Shown here: in pieces, positions 51,101 through 64,000 of the stretch
How positions within the stretch are numbered: position 1 is the stretch's first letter
Layout: every line of letters begins with the position of its first letter
Assembly (NCBI GenBank): GCA_963556195.1
Contig: OY744522.1
Coordinates: 34,200,443-34,264,442, forward strand
DNA length: 64,000 nt
Direction: 5' to 3'
From: Sepiola atlantica
Taxonomy: Eukaryota; Mollusca; Cephalopoda; Sepiida; Sepiolidae
Notes under the pieces: generated by a model
The model's input: only the letters and a program-made list of their open reading frames with translations
Databases searched by the model: none
Told to the model about the DNA's origin: nothing
Program-made: the position numbers and the translations under genes

Positions 51101-54100
51101 TATATTAATTTCTATATTTATTACTATATTTGTTTTTATATTTATTTTTATATTTATTATTATATTTATTTTCATATTTATTTTTATATCTATTTCTATA
51201 TTTATTGAAATATTTGTTTCTATATTTTTGTCTATATTTATTTCTATATTTATTTATATAAGTATTCTTATATTGGTTTCTATATTTATTTCCATATTTA
51301 TCTTTATATATATTTTCATATTTATTTTCATATTCATTTTTAGATTTATTTCTATATTTATTGGTATATTAATTTTCATATTTATTTCTATATTTATTTC
51401 TATATTTATTTGTATATCAATTTCTAAATTTATTTCTATATTTATTTCTATATTGGTTTTTATAATTATTTTTGATATTTATTATCATATTTATTTTAAT
51501 ATTTATTTTATATCTATTTCTATATTTATTTTTATATTTGTTTCTATATTTATGTCTATATTTATTTCTATATTTATTTTTATTTTCAATATTTATTTTT
51601 ATATTTATTTCTATATTTATTTCATATTTATTTCTATTTTTATTTTTATATTTGTTTTTATATTTATTTTAATATTTATTTCTATATTTATTCATATTTT
51701 ATTTCTATATTTATTTTTATATTTATTTCTATATTTATTACTATATTTGTTCATTTTTTATTTCTATATTTATTTCTATATTTATTTCAATATTTATGTC
51801 TATAAGTATTTCTACATTTGTTTCTATATTTATTTTTATATTTATTTTCATATTCATTTTTATATTTATTTCTATATTTATTGGTATATTTATTTTCATA
51901 TTTATTTTAATAGTTATTTCTATATTAATTTCTATATTAATTTCTATATTAATTTCTATATTTATTTATTTTTTTATATATTTATTTTTATATTTATTAT
52001 CATATTTATTTTTATATTTATTTCTATATTTATTTCTATATTTATTTCCATATTTATTTCTATATATTTCTATTTTTATTTTTATATTTTTTTCTGTATG
52101 TATTTCTATATTTATTTCTATATTGATTATTACAAGTATTTCTATATTTATTTCTATATTTTTTTCTATATATATTTCTATATCTATATCTAGATTTATT
52201 GCTTTATTTATTTTTATATTTATTTATATATTCATTTCTATATTTATTTCTATATTTATTTTCATATTTATGTTCATATTTATTTCTATATTTATTTCTA
52301 TAAGTATTTCTATATTTATTTCTATATTTATTTCTATATTCATTTCTATATTTATTATTATATTTATTTTTATATTTATTTGTATATTTATTTTTATATT
52401 TATTTATATATTTATTTCTATACATAGTTATATATTGATTTCTATAAATATTTCTATATTTATTTCTATATTTATTTCTATATTTATTTCCCTAATTATT
52501 TGTGTATGTATATTTATATTTATTTCTATATTCATTTCTATATTTATTTTTATATTTATCGTTATATTTGTTTCTATATTTATGTATATATTAATTTCTA
52601 TATTTCTTAATTTTTTATTTCTATATTTATTTTTATATTAATTTCAATATTTCTTTCTATATATTTTCTATTTCTATATTAAATTCTATATATGTTTCTA
52701 TATTTATTTCAATATTTATTTTTCTATTTTTTTTTTCATATTCATTTTTTTATTTATTTAATTATATATTTCAATATATATATTTTTTTTTTCTATATTA
52801 ATTTATATATTTATTTTCATATTTATTTTTCTATTCATTTTTCTATTTATTATATATTCATTTTTTAATTTATTTCTATATTTATTCGTATATTTATTTT
52901 CATATTTATTTTCATATTTATTTCTATATTTATTTCTATATTTGTTTCTATATTTATTTTTATATTTATTTTTATATTTATTTCTATATTTATTTTCATA
53001 TTTATTTCTACATTTATTTTTATATCTATTTTTATTTTTATGTTTATATTTATTTTCATATTTATTTCTATATTTATTTATTTTTTATTTCTATTTTTTT
53101 TTTATATTTATTTCTATATTTATTACTATATATTTTTTCTATATTTATTTCTCTATATATTTCAATATTTTTTTCTATATCAATTTCTATGAGTATTTCG
53201 ATATTTGTTTCTATGTTTATTTCTATATTTATTTTCATATTCATTTTTATATATTTTTTCTATTTATTTTCATAATCTATTTTTATATAAATTTCTATAT
53301 TTATTGGTATATTTGTGTGTATATTTATTTTTCCATTTATTTTTCTATTTATTTTCATATTCATTTTTATATTTATTCCTAATTATTTTGTATATTAATT
53401 TCTATATTTATTACTATATTTATTTTTATATTTATTTTTATATTTATTATTATATTTACTTTCATATTTATTTTTATATCTATTTCTATATTTATTGAAA
53501 TATTTGTTTCTATATTTTTGTCTATATTTATTTCTATATTAATTTTTATAATTATTTCTATATTGGTTTCTATATTTATTTCTATATTTATTTCTATATT
53601 AATTTTTCTATTTTTTTTTTCATATTCAGTTTTATATTTATTTATATATATATTTCTATATATATTTTATATTTGTTTCTATATCAATTTATATATTTAT
53701 TTTCATATTTATTTTTCTTTTCATTTTTCTATTTATTTTCATATTCATTTTTTAATTTATTTCTATATTTATTCGTATATTTATTTTCATATTTATTTTC
53801 ATATCTATTTCTATATTTATTTCTATATTTATTTTTATATTTATTTTAATATTTATTTCTATATCTATTTTCATATTTATTTCTACATTTATTTTTATAT
53901 CATATTTTTTTTTTATGTTTATATTTATTTTCATATTTATTTTAATATTTTTTTTTTTTATTTCTATATTTATTTTTATATTTATTTCTATATTTATTAC
54001 TATATTTTTTTTCTATATTTATTTCTCTATATATTTCAATATTTATTTCTATATTTATTTCTATGAGTATTTCTATATTTGTTTCTATGTTTATTTCTAT

Positions 54101-57100
54101 ATTTATTTTCATATTTATTTTTATATATTTTTTCTATTTATTTTCATAATCTATTTTTATATAAATTTCTATATTTATTGGTATATTTGTTTGTATATTT
54201 ATTTTTCTATTTATTTTTTTATTCATTTTCATATTCATTTTTATTTTTATTCCTAATTATTTTGTATATTAATTTCTATATTTATTACTATATTTGTTTT
54301 TATATTTATTTTTATATTTATTATTATATATATTTTCATATTAATTTTTATATCTATTTCTATATTTATTGAAATATTTGTTTCTATATTTTTGTCTATA
54401 TTTATTTCTATATTTATTTTTATAAGTATTTCTATATTGGTTTCTATATTTATTTCCATATTTATTTTTATATATATTTTCATATTTATTTTCATATTCA
54501 TTTTTAGATTTATTTCTATATTTATTGGTATATTAATTTTCATATTTATTTCTATATTTATTTCTATATTTATTTGTATATCAATTTCTAAATTTATTTC
54601 TATATTTATTTCTATATTGGTTTTTATAATTATTTTTGATATTTATTATCATATTTATTTTAATATTTATTTTTATATCTATTTCTATATTTATTTTTAT
54701 ATTTGTTTCTATATTTATGTCTATATTTATTTCTATATTTATTTTTATTTTCAATATTTATTTTTATATTTATTTCTATATTTATTTCATATTTATTTCT
54801 ATTTTTATTTTTATATTTGTTTTTATATTTATTTTAATATTTATTTCTATATTTATTCATATTTTATTTCTATATTTATTTTTATATTTATTTCTATATT
54901 TATTACTATATTTGTTCATTTTTTATTTCTATATTTATTTCTATATTTATTTCAATATTTATGTCTATAAGTATTTCTACATTTGTTTCTATATTTATTT
55001 TTATATTTATTTTCATATTCATTTTTATATTTATTTCTATATTTATTGGTATATTTATTTTCATATTTATTTTAATAGTTATTTCTATATTAATTTCTAT
55101 ATTAATTTCTATATTAATTTCTATATTTATTTATTTTTTTATATATTTATTTTTATATTTATTATCATATTTATTTTTATATTTATTTCTATATTTATTT
55201 CTATATTTATTTCCATATTTATTTCTATATATTTCTATTTTTATTTTTATATTTTTTTCTGTATGTATTTCTATATTTATTTCTATATTGATTATTACAA
55301 GTATTTCTATATTTATTTCTATATTTTTTTCTATATATATTTCTATATCTATATCTAGATTTATTGCTTTATTTATTTTTATATTTATTTATATATTCAT
55401 TTCTATATTTATTTCTATATTTATTTTCATATTTATGTTCATATTTATTTCTATATTTATTTCTATAAGTATTTCTATATTTATTTCTATATTTATTTCT
55501 ATATTCATTTCTATATTTATTATTATATTTATTTTTATATTTATTTGTATATTTATTTTTATATTTATTTATATATTTATTTCTATACATAGTTATATAT
55601 TGATTTCTATAAATATTTCTATATTTATTTCTATATTTATTTCTATATTTATTTCCCTAATTATTTGTGTATGTATATTTATATTTATTTCTATATTCAT
55701 TTCTATATTTATTTTTATATTTATCGTTATATTTGTTTCTATATTTATGTATATATTAATTTCTATATTTCTTAATTTTTTATTTCTATATTTATTTTTA
55801 TATTAATTTCAATATTTCTTTCTATATATTTTCTATTTCTATATTAAATTCTATATATGTTTCTATATTTATTTCAATATTTATTTTTCTATTTTTTTTT
55901 TCATATTCATTTTTTTATTTATTTAAATATATATTTCAATATATATATTTTTTTTTTCTATATTAATTTATATATTTATTTTCATATTTATTTTTCTATT
56001 CATTTTTCTATTTATTATATATTCATTTTTTAATTTATTTCTATATTTATTCGTATATTTATTTTCATATTTATTTTCATATTTATTTCTATATTTATTT
56101 CTATATTTGTTTCTATATTTATTTTTATATTTATTTTTATATTTATTTCTATATTTATTTTCATATTTATTTCTACATTTATTTTTATATCTATTTTGAT
56201 TTTTATGTTTATATTTATTTTCATATTTATTTCTATATTTATTTATTTTTTATTTCTATTTTTTTTTTTATATTTATTTCTATATTTATTACTATATATT
56301 TTTTCTATATTTATTTCTCTATATATTTCAATATTTTTTTCTATATCAATTTCTATGAGTATTTCGATATTTGTTTCTATGTTTATTTCTATATTTATTT
56401 TCATATTCATTTTTATATATTTTTTCTATTTATTTTCATAATCTATTTTTATATAAATTTCTATATTTATTGGTATATTTGTGTGTATATTTATTTTTCC
56501 ATTTATTTTTCTATTTATTTTCATATTCATTTTTATATTTATTCCTAATTATTTTGTATATTAATTTCTATATTTATTACTATATTTATTTTTATATTTA
56601 TTTTTATATTTATTATTATATTTACTTTCATATTTATTTTTATATCTATTTCTATATTTATTGAAATATTTGTTTCTATATTTTTGTCTATATTTATTTC
56701 TATATTAATTTTTATAATTATTTCTATATTGGTTTCTATATTTATTTCCATATTTATTTTTATATATATTTTCATATTTATTTTCATATTAATATTTAGA
56801 TTTATTTCTATATTTATTGGTATATTTATTTTCAAATTTATTTCTATATTTATTTCTATATTTATTTCTATATTAATTTTTCTATTTTTTTTTTCATATT
56901 CAGTTTTATATTTATTTATATATATATTTCTATATATATTTTATATTTGTTTCTATATCAATTTATATATTTATTTTCATATTTATTTTTCTTTTCATTT
57001 TTCTATTTATTTTCATATTCATTTTTTAATTTATTTCTATATTTATTCGTATATTTATTTTCATATTTATTTTCATATCTATTTCTATATTTATTTCTAT

Positions 57101-60100
57101 ATTTATTTTTATATTTATTTTAATATTTATTTCTATATCTATTTTCATATTTATTTCTACATTTATTTTTATATCATATTTTTTTTTTATGTTTATATTT
57201 ATTTTCATATTTATTTTAATATTTTTTTTTTTATTTCTATATTTATTTTTATATTTATTTCTATATTTATTACTATATTTTTTTTCTATATTTATTTCTC
57301 TATATATTTCAATATTTATTTCTATATTTATTTCTATGAGTATTTCTATATTTGTTTCTATGTTTATTTCTATATTTATTTTCATATTTATTTTTATATA
57401 TTTTTTCTATTTATTTTCATAATCTATTTTTATATAAATTTCTATATTTATTGGTATATTTGTTTGTATATTTATTTTTCTATTTATTTTTTTATTCATT
57501 TTCATATTCATTTTTATTTTTATTCCTAATTATTTTGTATATTAATTTCTATATTTATTACTATATTTGTTTTTATATTTATTTTTATATTTATTATTAT
57601 ATATATTTTCATATTAATTTTTATATCTATTTCTATATTTATTGAAATATTTGTTTCTATATTTTTGTCTATATTTATTTCTATATTTATTTTTATAAGT
57701 ATTTCTATATTGGTTTCTATATTTATTTCCATATTTATTTTTATATATATTTTCATATTTATTTTCATATTTATTTTTAGATTTATTTCTATATTTATTG
57801 GTATATTTATTTTCATATTTATTTCTATATTTATTTCTATATTTATTTCTCTATTAATTTCTAAATTTATTTCTATATTTTTTCTATATTAGTTTTTATA
57901 GTTATTTTTTATATTTATTATCATATTTATTTTAATATTTATTTTTTATATCTATTTCTATATTTATTTTTATATTTGTTTCTATATTTATGTCTATATT
58001 TATTTCTATATTTATTTTTATATTTATTTCTATATTTATTTTATATTTATTTCTATATTTATTTTTATATTTGTTGTTATATTTATTTTAATAATTATTT
58101 GTATATTTATTCATATTTTATTTTTATATTTATTTCTATATTTATTTCTATAGTTATTACTATTTTTGTTTATTTTTTATTTCTATATTTATTTCTATAT
58201 TTATTTCAATATTTATGTCTATAAGTATTTCTACATTTGTTTCTATATTTATTTTTATATTTATTTTCATATTTATTTTTATATGTATTTCTATATTTAT
58301 TGGTATATTTATTTGTATATTTATTTTAATAGTCATTTCTACATGAATTTCTATATTAATTTCTATATTACTATATTTATTTTCATATTTATGTTCATAT
58401 TTATTTCTATATTTATTTCTATAAGTATTTCTATATTTATTTCTATATTTATTTCTATATTCATTTCTATATTTATTATTATATTTATTTTTATATTTAT
58501 TTTTATATTTATTTGTATATTTATTTTTATATTTATTTCTATATATAGTTATATATTGATTTCTATAAATATTTCGATATTTATTACCATATGTATTTCT
58601 ATATTTATTTCCCTAATTATTTCTATATTTATTTGTATATTTATTTTAATATTTATTTCTTCATTCATTTCTATATTTATTTTTATATTTATTTTTATAT
58701 TTGTTTCTATATTTATGTCTATATTTATTTCTATATTTCTATATTTTTTATTTCTATATTTATTTTTATATTAATTTCAATATTTATTACTATATATTGT
58801 TTATTTCTATATCAATTTCGATATACATTTTTATATTTATTTTTCTATTTTTTTTCATATTCATTTTTATATTTATTTCTATATATATTTCTATATATAT
58901 TTTATATTTGTTTCTATATTAATTTATATATTTATTTTCATATTTATTTTTCTATTCATTTTTCTATTTATTTTCATATACATTTTTTAATTTATTTCTA
59001 TATTTTTTCGTATATTTATTTTCATATTTATTTTCATATTTATTTTTATATTTATTTCTATATTTGTCTCTATATTAATTTTTATATTTCTTTCTATATT
59101 TATTTTCATATTTATTTCTTCATTTATTTTATATCTATGTTTATTTTTATATTTATTTTCATATTTATTTCTATATTAATTTTTATATTTATTTCTATAT
59201 TTATTACTATATTTTTTTCTATATTTATTCCTATATATATTTTAATATTTATTTCTATATTTATTTCTATGAGTATTTCTATATTTGTTTCTATGTTTAT
59301 TTTTACATTTATTTTAATATTCATTTTTATATATTTTTTCTATTTATTTTCATATTCATTTTTATATTTATTGGTATATTTATTTTCATATTTATTTTAA
59401 TAGTTATTTCTATATTAATTTCTATATTAATTCCTATATTTATTGGTATATTAATTTCTATATTTATTTCTATACTTTTTTTTATATTTATTTTTATATT
59501 TATTATTATATTTATTTTCATATTTATTTTTATATCTATTTCTATATATATTGATATATTTTTTTCTATATTTTTGTCTATATTTTTTCTATATTTATTT
59601 CTATAAGTATTTCTATATTGGTTTCTATATTGATTTCTATATATATTTCTATATTTATATTTATATTTATTGCTTCATTTATTTTTATATTTATTTCGAT
59701 ATTAATTTCTATATTTATTTCTATATTTATTATCATATTTATTTTTATATTTATTTCTATAAGTATTTCTATATTTATTTTTATATTTATTTATATATTT
59801 ATTTGTATATTTATTTTATATTTGTTTCTATATTGATTTCTATATTTATTTCTATAAATATTTCTTCATTTATTTCCATATTTATTTCTATATTTATTTC
59901 TATATTTATTTGTATATTTATATTTATATTTATTTTTATATTTATTTCTATATTTAGTTTTATATTTATTTCGATATTTATTTTTATATATTTTTTTTAT
60001 ATTTATTTATATATTTTTTTCTGTATTAATTTATATTTTATTTCGATATTAATTTTTATATTTATTTCTATATTTATTACCACATTGATTTATTTTTTAT

Positions 60101-60890
60101 TTCTATATTTATTTCTATATTTATTTCAATATTTATGTCTATAAGTATTTCTACATTTGTTTCTATATTTATTTTTATATTTATTTTAATATTCATTTTT
60201 ATATTTATTTATATATTTATTGGTATATTGATTTTCATATTTGATTTTATGTTTATTTTTATATTTATTTCTATAATTATTTCTATATTAATTTCTATAT
60301 TTATTTTTATATTTATATTTATTACTATATTTATCATCATATCATTTTTTATATTTATTTCTATATTTATTTATTTATCATTTCTATATTCATTGCTATA
60401 TATATTTCTATATTTATTTCTATATCTTTTTATATTTATTTCTATATTTATTTTTATATTTGTTTCTATATTTATTTCTATATTTATTTCGATATTTATT
60501 TCTATATTGATTACTATAAGTATTTCTATATTTATTTCTTTATTTATCTTTATATTTATTGCTATATTTGTTTTAATATTTATTTCTATAAGTATTTCTA
60601 TATTTATTTGTATGTTTATTTCTAAATTTATTTGTATATGTATTTCTATATTATTTCTATATTAATTTTTATATTTATATCTATATTTATTTTTATATTT
60701 TATTCTATATTTATTTCTATATTTATTTCAATAAGTACGTCTATATTTATTTCTATATTTATTTTTATATTAATTTCTATAAGGATTTCTACATTTATTT
60801 TTATATTTTTTTCTATATTTATTTCTATATATTTGTTTATATTTATTTTCATATTTATTTTTATATTTATTTTCATATTTATTTTTAGAT
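48135..60890. repeat. ~12.75-kb satellite of a 12-bp unit
   Basis: The whole interval is built of ATTTCTATATTT and close variants (ATTTTTATATTT, ATTTTCATATTT, ATTAATTTCTAT), roughly 1,060 units. The + strand is almost free of G. Because 12 is divisible by 3, it produces many long open frames with four-residue periods (ISIF, YFYI, INIE). None is a gene. Sub-blocks show higher-order periods near 875 bp and 3.2 kb. The array lies downstream of the 45474 exon and, if 62310 is an exon of the same gene, inside an intron. Confidence 0.95.
51228..57700. repeat. ~3.17-3.27-kb higher-order duplication within the satellite
   Basis: 51228-54390 and 54392-57665 carry the same succession of variant units. 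A 281-residue-long artefact frame is identical at 51796 and 54961 (offset 3,165). Other landmarks repeat at offset 3,166 and, further on, 3,273. A shorter ~875-bp period is visible at 48540/49416 and 53205/54079. Confidence 0.85.
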
Positions 60891-60939
60891 AGTCACCCTT
60901 TACTTTCTATTTGCAAATATAGACTCGAGGTATATGTTA

Positions 60940-61835
60940 CGACGCTCAGCAGAGGCGCGAACGGGGTCCAAAAAAAGAACGAGAAAGAGTTTAAAAACAT
61001 AAATTTGCAACAAGTAAAGTTGACTTATGTCTAGAATAGACATTTTTCTACTTACCTATGTAATTTGTTTGTATTTTTACGTAGTATAAATTGCTTTTTA
61101 TTAGATGTTAAAAAAAATGTTCTTGTTTTTTAAAACATCTAGTTTCTCAAAGAAAAATAGCGGCCAGTTCTTCTATATTATTACGTAGAGTGGCCATTTT
61201 GAATTCTTCGAAAAACGTCTGTCGAACATAAATTTTTAATAAATAGCACTTCAAACGGGTTTAAAATACAAACAAATAGCACATGCAAGTTTGAAACTAA
61301 CTTTTACAGCTTACAGTTATTTTTATTTGTTGTAAATTTGTTTTTTTAGCGTTTTTACTCTGCTGAGTCTCGTAAAAGATGCCCAAATGCGGGTATCTTT
61401 TATTATAATCCGTACGCTGAAAACGCTAAAAAAAACAAATATACAACAAATAAAAGTAACTGTCGTCGATAAAAGTTAATTTAAAACTTACCTGTGATAT
61501 TTGTTTGTATTTTTAAACCGTTCCAACTGCTATTTATTAGAAATCAATAGTTTTGTCACATGAACATTGCAAAAAAAAAATGGCGCTTGCTCGTAAGGAA
61601 GTGAGCACAAGACGCCATTTTGTCTAGAAAAAATACGAGTAAAAAATGAACAAGAAATTTTTTTTTACATCTAATAAAACGCCATTTATAGTACGTAAAA
61701 ATACAAACAAATATCATAGGTAAGTAGACAAATATCTCTTCTCGGCGTAGGTTAAACTAACTTGTTTCATATTTATTTTTATAACCCCGTTCTCGTTCGT
61801 TTTTTGGACCCCGTCCGCGACTGTACTGATCATTA
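60940..61835. mobile_element. Large foldback element, ~430-bp arms
   Basis: Outer 'cggggtccaaaaaaagaacg' (60963) pairs with the complement at 61790-61815. Inner blocks 'tttgtttgtatttttacgta' (61064) and 'tacgtaaaaatacaaacaaa' (61691) pair, as do 61240-61340 with 61410-61530. The centre is near 61388. The arms differ by indels and substitutions. It begins directly at the end of the satellite. No protein is encoded; a MITE-like foldback is the best reading. Confidence 0.8.
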
Positions 61836-61865
61836 TAAAAGATACCCCAAAATGCAATAAATCAC

Positions 61866-61898
61866 GTGTGTGTGTGGGTGTGTGTGTGTGTGTGTGTT
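61866..61898. repeat. (GT)n microsatellite
   Basis: GT repeat with one GGG interruption. Confidence 0.9.
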
Positions 61899-62100
61899 AA
61901 TATGAATAAGCATGATTTGTAAAATTTAAAAAAATCAAGTTCGATTTAATTAATTAATTTATTTAAAATCATTAATTAAAAAGAAAAATGTAATGAAAGA
62001 AATTATATTACAAAATCCTATTTGGAAAAAATGGACCAGGATGCACTTGTATTTATAAAATAATATGATCAGACATTTTGTGTGTGTGTTTGGGTAAACA

Positions 62101-62212
62101 CAGAGAGAGAGGGGGGAGGGGGAGAGAGAATAAGATTGATTGATTGATTGATTTACTGATTGATTGATTGAGTTATTGATTGATTGATTGATTTATTAAT
62201 TGATTGATGACT
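62101..62212. repeat. (GA)n and (GATT)n microsatellites
   Basis: A GA/G-rich run followed by about 18 GATT units with interruptions. Confidence 0.9.
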
Positions 62213-62309
62213 CTAAAGCAGTATAACTTCAGAACAGAAGCATACCTTTCAGGTGTAAGCTACCGTTCGAACTTCAGAAGAGAGATCGTTTGTTTTCGTG
62301 GGAGGGCAG

Positions 62310-62394
62310 TGGGGAGACGCGATGGCTATGGAAGAAAAGCGCACAAAGATTACTGAGGCTGACGTATTAAAGACTATAAGTCTAAAAGTCATAG
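62310..62394 (+). CDS. Candidate coding exon (next SLC34 exon or first exon of another gene)
   Basis: An 85-nt open segment between a CAG (62307-62309) and a strong GTAAGT donor (62395). It encodes WGDAMAMEEKRTKITEADVLKTISLKVI plus one base. As an SLC34 exon it would have the right phase (0) to follow 45592, but similarity to the family's loop is weak and the upstream pyrimidine tract is poor. Alternatively GCGATGG at 62319-62325 is a start codon in good context, and MAMEEKRTKITEADVL is the N terminus of another protein. Spliced transcript evidence would decide. Confidence 0.35.
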
Positions 62395-63952
62395 GTAAGT
62401 TAGGAAGCAATGAAACTGACCCTCCACCATTTTTGACGAAACAACAACACTCGTAATAATAACATTAATGCATGAATTCTCGTCTTTTTTACAGTTGAAC
62501 AAAAAAGCCATTATTTACGTGGCGACGGGGAAAAACACTTCCGATACACACCTGACGATGATGAAACTTTGTTTTAATAAAAACAAGACGAGAATTAACT
62601 GTGAGTATTCGTTTTAAATTTTGACATTGTGAGTCGTGTCTCAATGTCGAGCAAAACGTTCGGATTTGGAAGAAAGGATTATTCCATAGCTGTTTTATAT
62701 TCCAGCTAGTCGGAGTTTGCGAGGTAATGTAGCAGTCACCAATAGGGACTACTTTTGAATGCGTAATCACTGTCCCTGTGAGCTGGCTTGTCCAATCAAA
62801 TCACAGGGCACAGTAATATCGTTAGTTCCCTAAGGAACTACTTATGTCCTCTTAGGGTTCGAGGAAAAAGATCAGACGACCTCCTGGCACCAGCTTGGAC
62901 ACATGGCAGAGAGCACCAACGAGGAACGAGGAAACGCTCTCTCTCCTGCCGCCGTCGCCTTACCAGAAGACTACTACCATCTTCACCTGAAGAAACCCCA
63001 CGGGCAGCCCTAAGAACTCTTATATTCTTCCTCTTCCTCAGACGGACACCGTCCCACTCTCTTCTACCTATACCAAACGGTATAGGTAACCTTGAGTTAA
63101 TAAAACCCCTTTTTGTTATAGTTACAGAAATACTTTTCGTTGTTCCGTTTCTTTACGAGAAGATAAAAGGATAACCCCTTCCACCTCCTCTTCATCCTCT
63201 TACAGTTTCACCTTTACACATCATTGGGAAAGGATTCCTTCGGAATCACTGTCACGGGTGAAGGATTTCAAGGAACAGCTATTACTAACCATAAAAAGGG
63301 AGCTGATGGAGGCTGTGGTGAGAATAAATGATAGGGGTACGGCCACCTTAAGGCTCATATTAGGTCAATTGTTACTGAATATAGTCGTTGACTCAATCTT
63401 TAATTTAGAGCAGGATAAACGACACTAGAATCTAGATTAGATTTGGCTGTGAGCGTAGGAGATACAGGTTGAACAGTAAAAATATTTACGGCTGAACTGA
63501 CCTCTTTGTCACACAGAAGGATCAGGGATATGTAATTAGGGCCAGATTAAAAACAATGCTTCATGAGGCAAGAAACGTGACTGCTGAATTGCATGCATAA
63601 AAAAATGACTGAACTTCAAAGGTTAGAAAAAGAACAAGAAAACATCGTTATCAAAAGAAAAATATCCTTTTCACTATTTTCTATGCCACATAAATATATT
63701 TAAAACCCTCAATCGGAAACCCTTCATTCAAAGTGTGTAGTCTCTAAGCTGTAGCCGCGTAAAGCAAACTCAATTCCGTTCACACACTCCAACCAATTAT
63801 TAAGCCGATACAGTCGATCTAAAAGACCTGGATGTCCTGCATGTGAGGAGGATACAAAAGAAAAAATTGGTAAATTACAACCGAGAAATGGAGTATGCAA
63901 CTTGACCCCACACAGTTCTGAAGTCATCTAAAGTTCAGCTATGACGAATGAA
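62395..63952. other. Weakly characterised region, possible LTR
   Basis: 62770-63205 has LTR-like traits: a short inverted pair 'cctataccaaacggtatagg', a TTAATAAAACCCC polyadenylation-type signal at 63095-63109, and a pyrimidine-rich end. No second LTR or target duplication is visible. A 128-residue + frame (62788-63174) and an open stretch at 63177-63429 (KDFKEQLLLTIKRELMEAVVRI) are unrecognised. Confidence 0.25.
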
Positions 63953-63965
63953 TCCCAAAATGATC

Positions 63966-64000
63966 ACACAGTCACACGGTCACATGGTCACACGGTCACA
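63966..64000. repeat. Short tandem repeat running off the window
   Basis: Copies of 'cacacggt' and 'cacatggt' at the extreme right edge; its full length is unknown. Confidence 0.7.

Noticed and set aside
48135..60890. Many long open frames of Ile/Phe/Tyr/Ser-rich 'membrane proteins'
   Set aside because: They are translations of a 12-bp repeat in all phases, with strict four-residue periodicity; no start context, codon bias or domain.
62545..62575. Hammerhead-like CUGACGA followed by GAAA
   Set aside because: Only four bases separate the boxes, so stem II cannot form.

Overview
This window looks like animal nuclear DNA, most likely from a mollusc and plausibly a cephalopod (inference). It is AT-rich and intron-bearing, full of TA, GA and TTA microsatellites, and dense with LTR retrotransposons, R2-like and RTE-like LINE remnants, hAT and mariner debris, tRNA-derived SINEs and foldback elements. 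No bacterial, phage or CRISPR features are visible.

The only host gene I can support is an SLC34-family sodium/phosphate cotransporter on the + strand. Four exons (30223-30354, 32616-32759, 36499-36690, 45474-45592) have matching splice phases and cover the first transmembrane region, the QSSSTSTS motif, the GANIGTS region and the following linker. A possible further exon lies at 62310-62394. The 5' and 3' parts of the gene are outside what I can recognise.

Layout. 1-1260: R2-like LINE tail (-). 1.26-3.9 kb: a ~105-bp tandem repeat broken by insertions, one carrying a 132-bp-arm hairpin. 3.9-5.6 kb: foldback elements carrying hammerhead-ribozyme motifs plus a tRNA-headed SINE. 5.6-8.5 kb: microsatellites and another foldback. 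8.5-21.9 kb: a tandem repeat invaded by a 2-kb hAT element with perfect 8-bp duplications and by a CsRn1-like Ty3/gypsy element (-), itself invaded by a young Mag/K02A2.6-like Ty3/gypsy element (+) with intact gag and pol. 22-30 kb: SINE-like repeats, mariner, Penelope-like, solo LTR and hAT transposase debris. 30-48 kb: SLC34 exons, with introns holding a 37-bp minisatellite, LINE relics, a canonical hammerhead ribozyme at 38.2 kb and a 667-bp solo LTR. 48.1-60.9 kb: a ~12.75-kb satellite of the 12-mer ATTTCTATATTT with higher-order periods. 60.9-64 kb: a large foldback, microsatellites and weakly characterised sequence.

The most striking content is the set of hammerhead motifs. Three have a complete conserved core and pairing stems I, II and III: both arms of the palindrome at 4786-5018, and 38169-38218. 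About seven more degenerate copies lie at 4.3-5.5 kb and 24.3 kb, next to TA tracts, a tRNA-like head or a Penelope-like fragment. This resembles metazoan retrozymes and Penelope-like elements, but the palindromic arrangement, with a ribozyme on each strand, is unusual.
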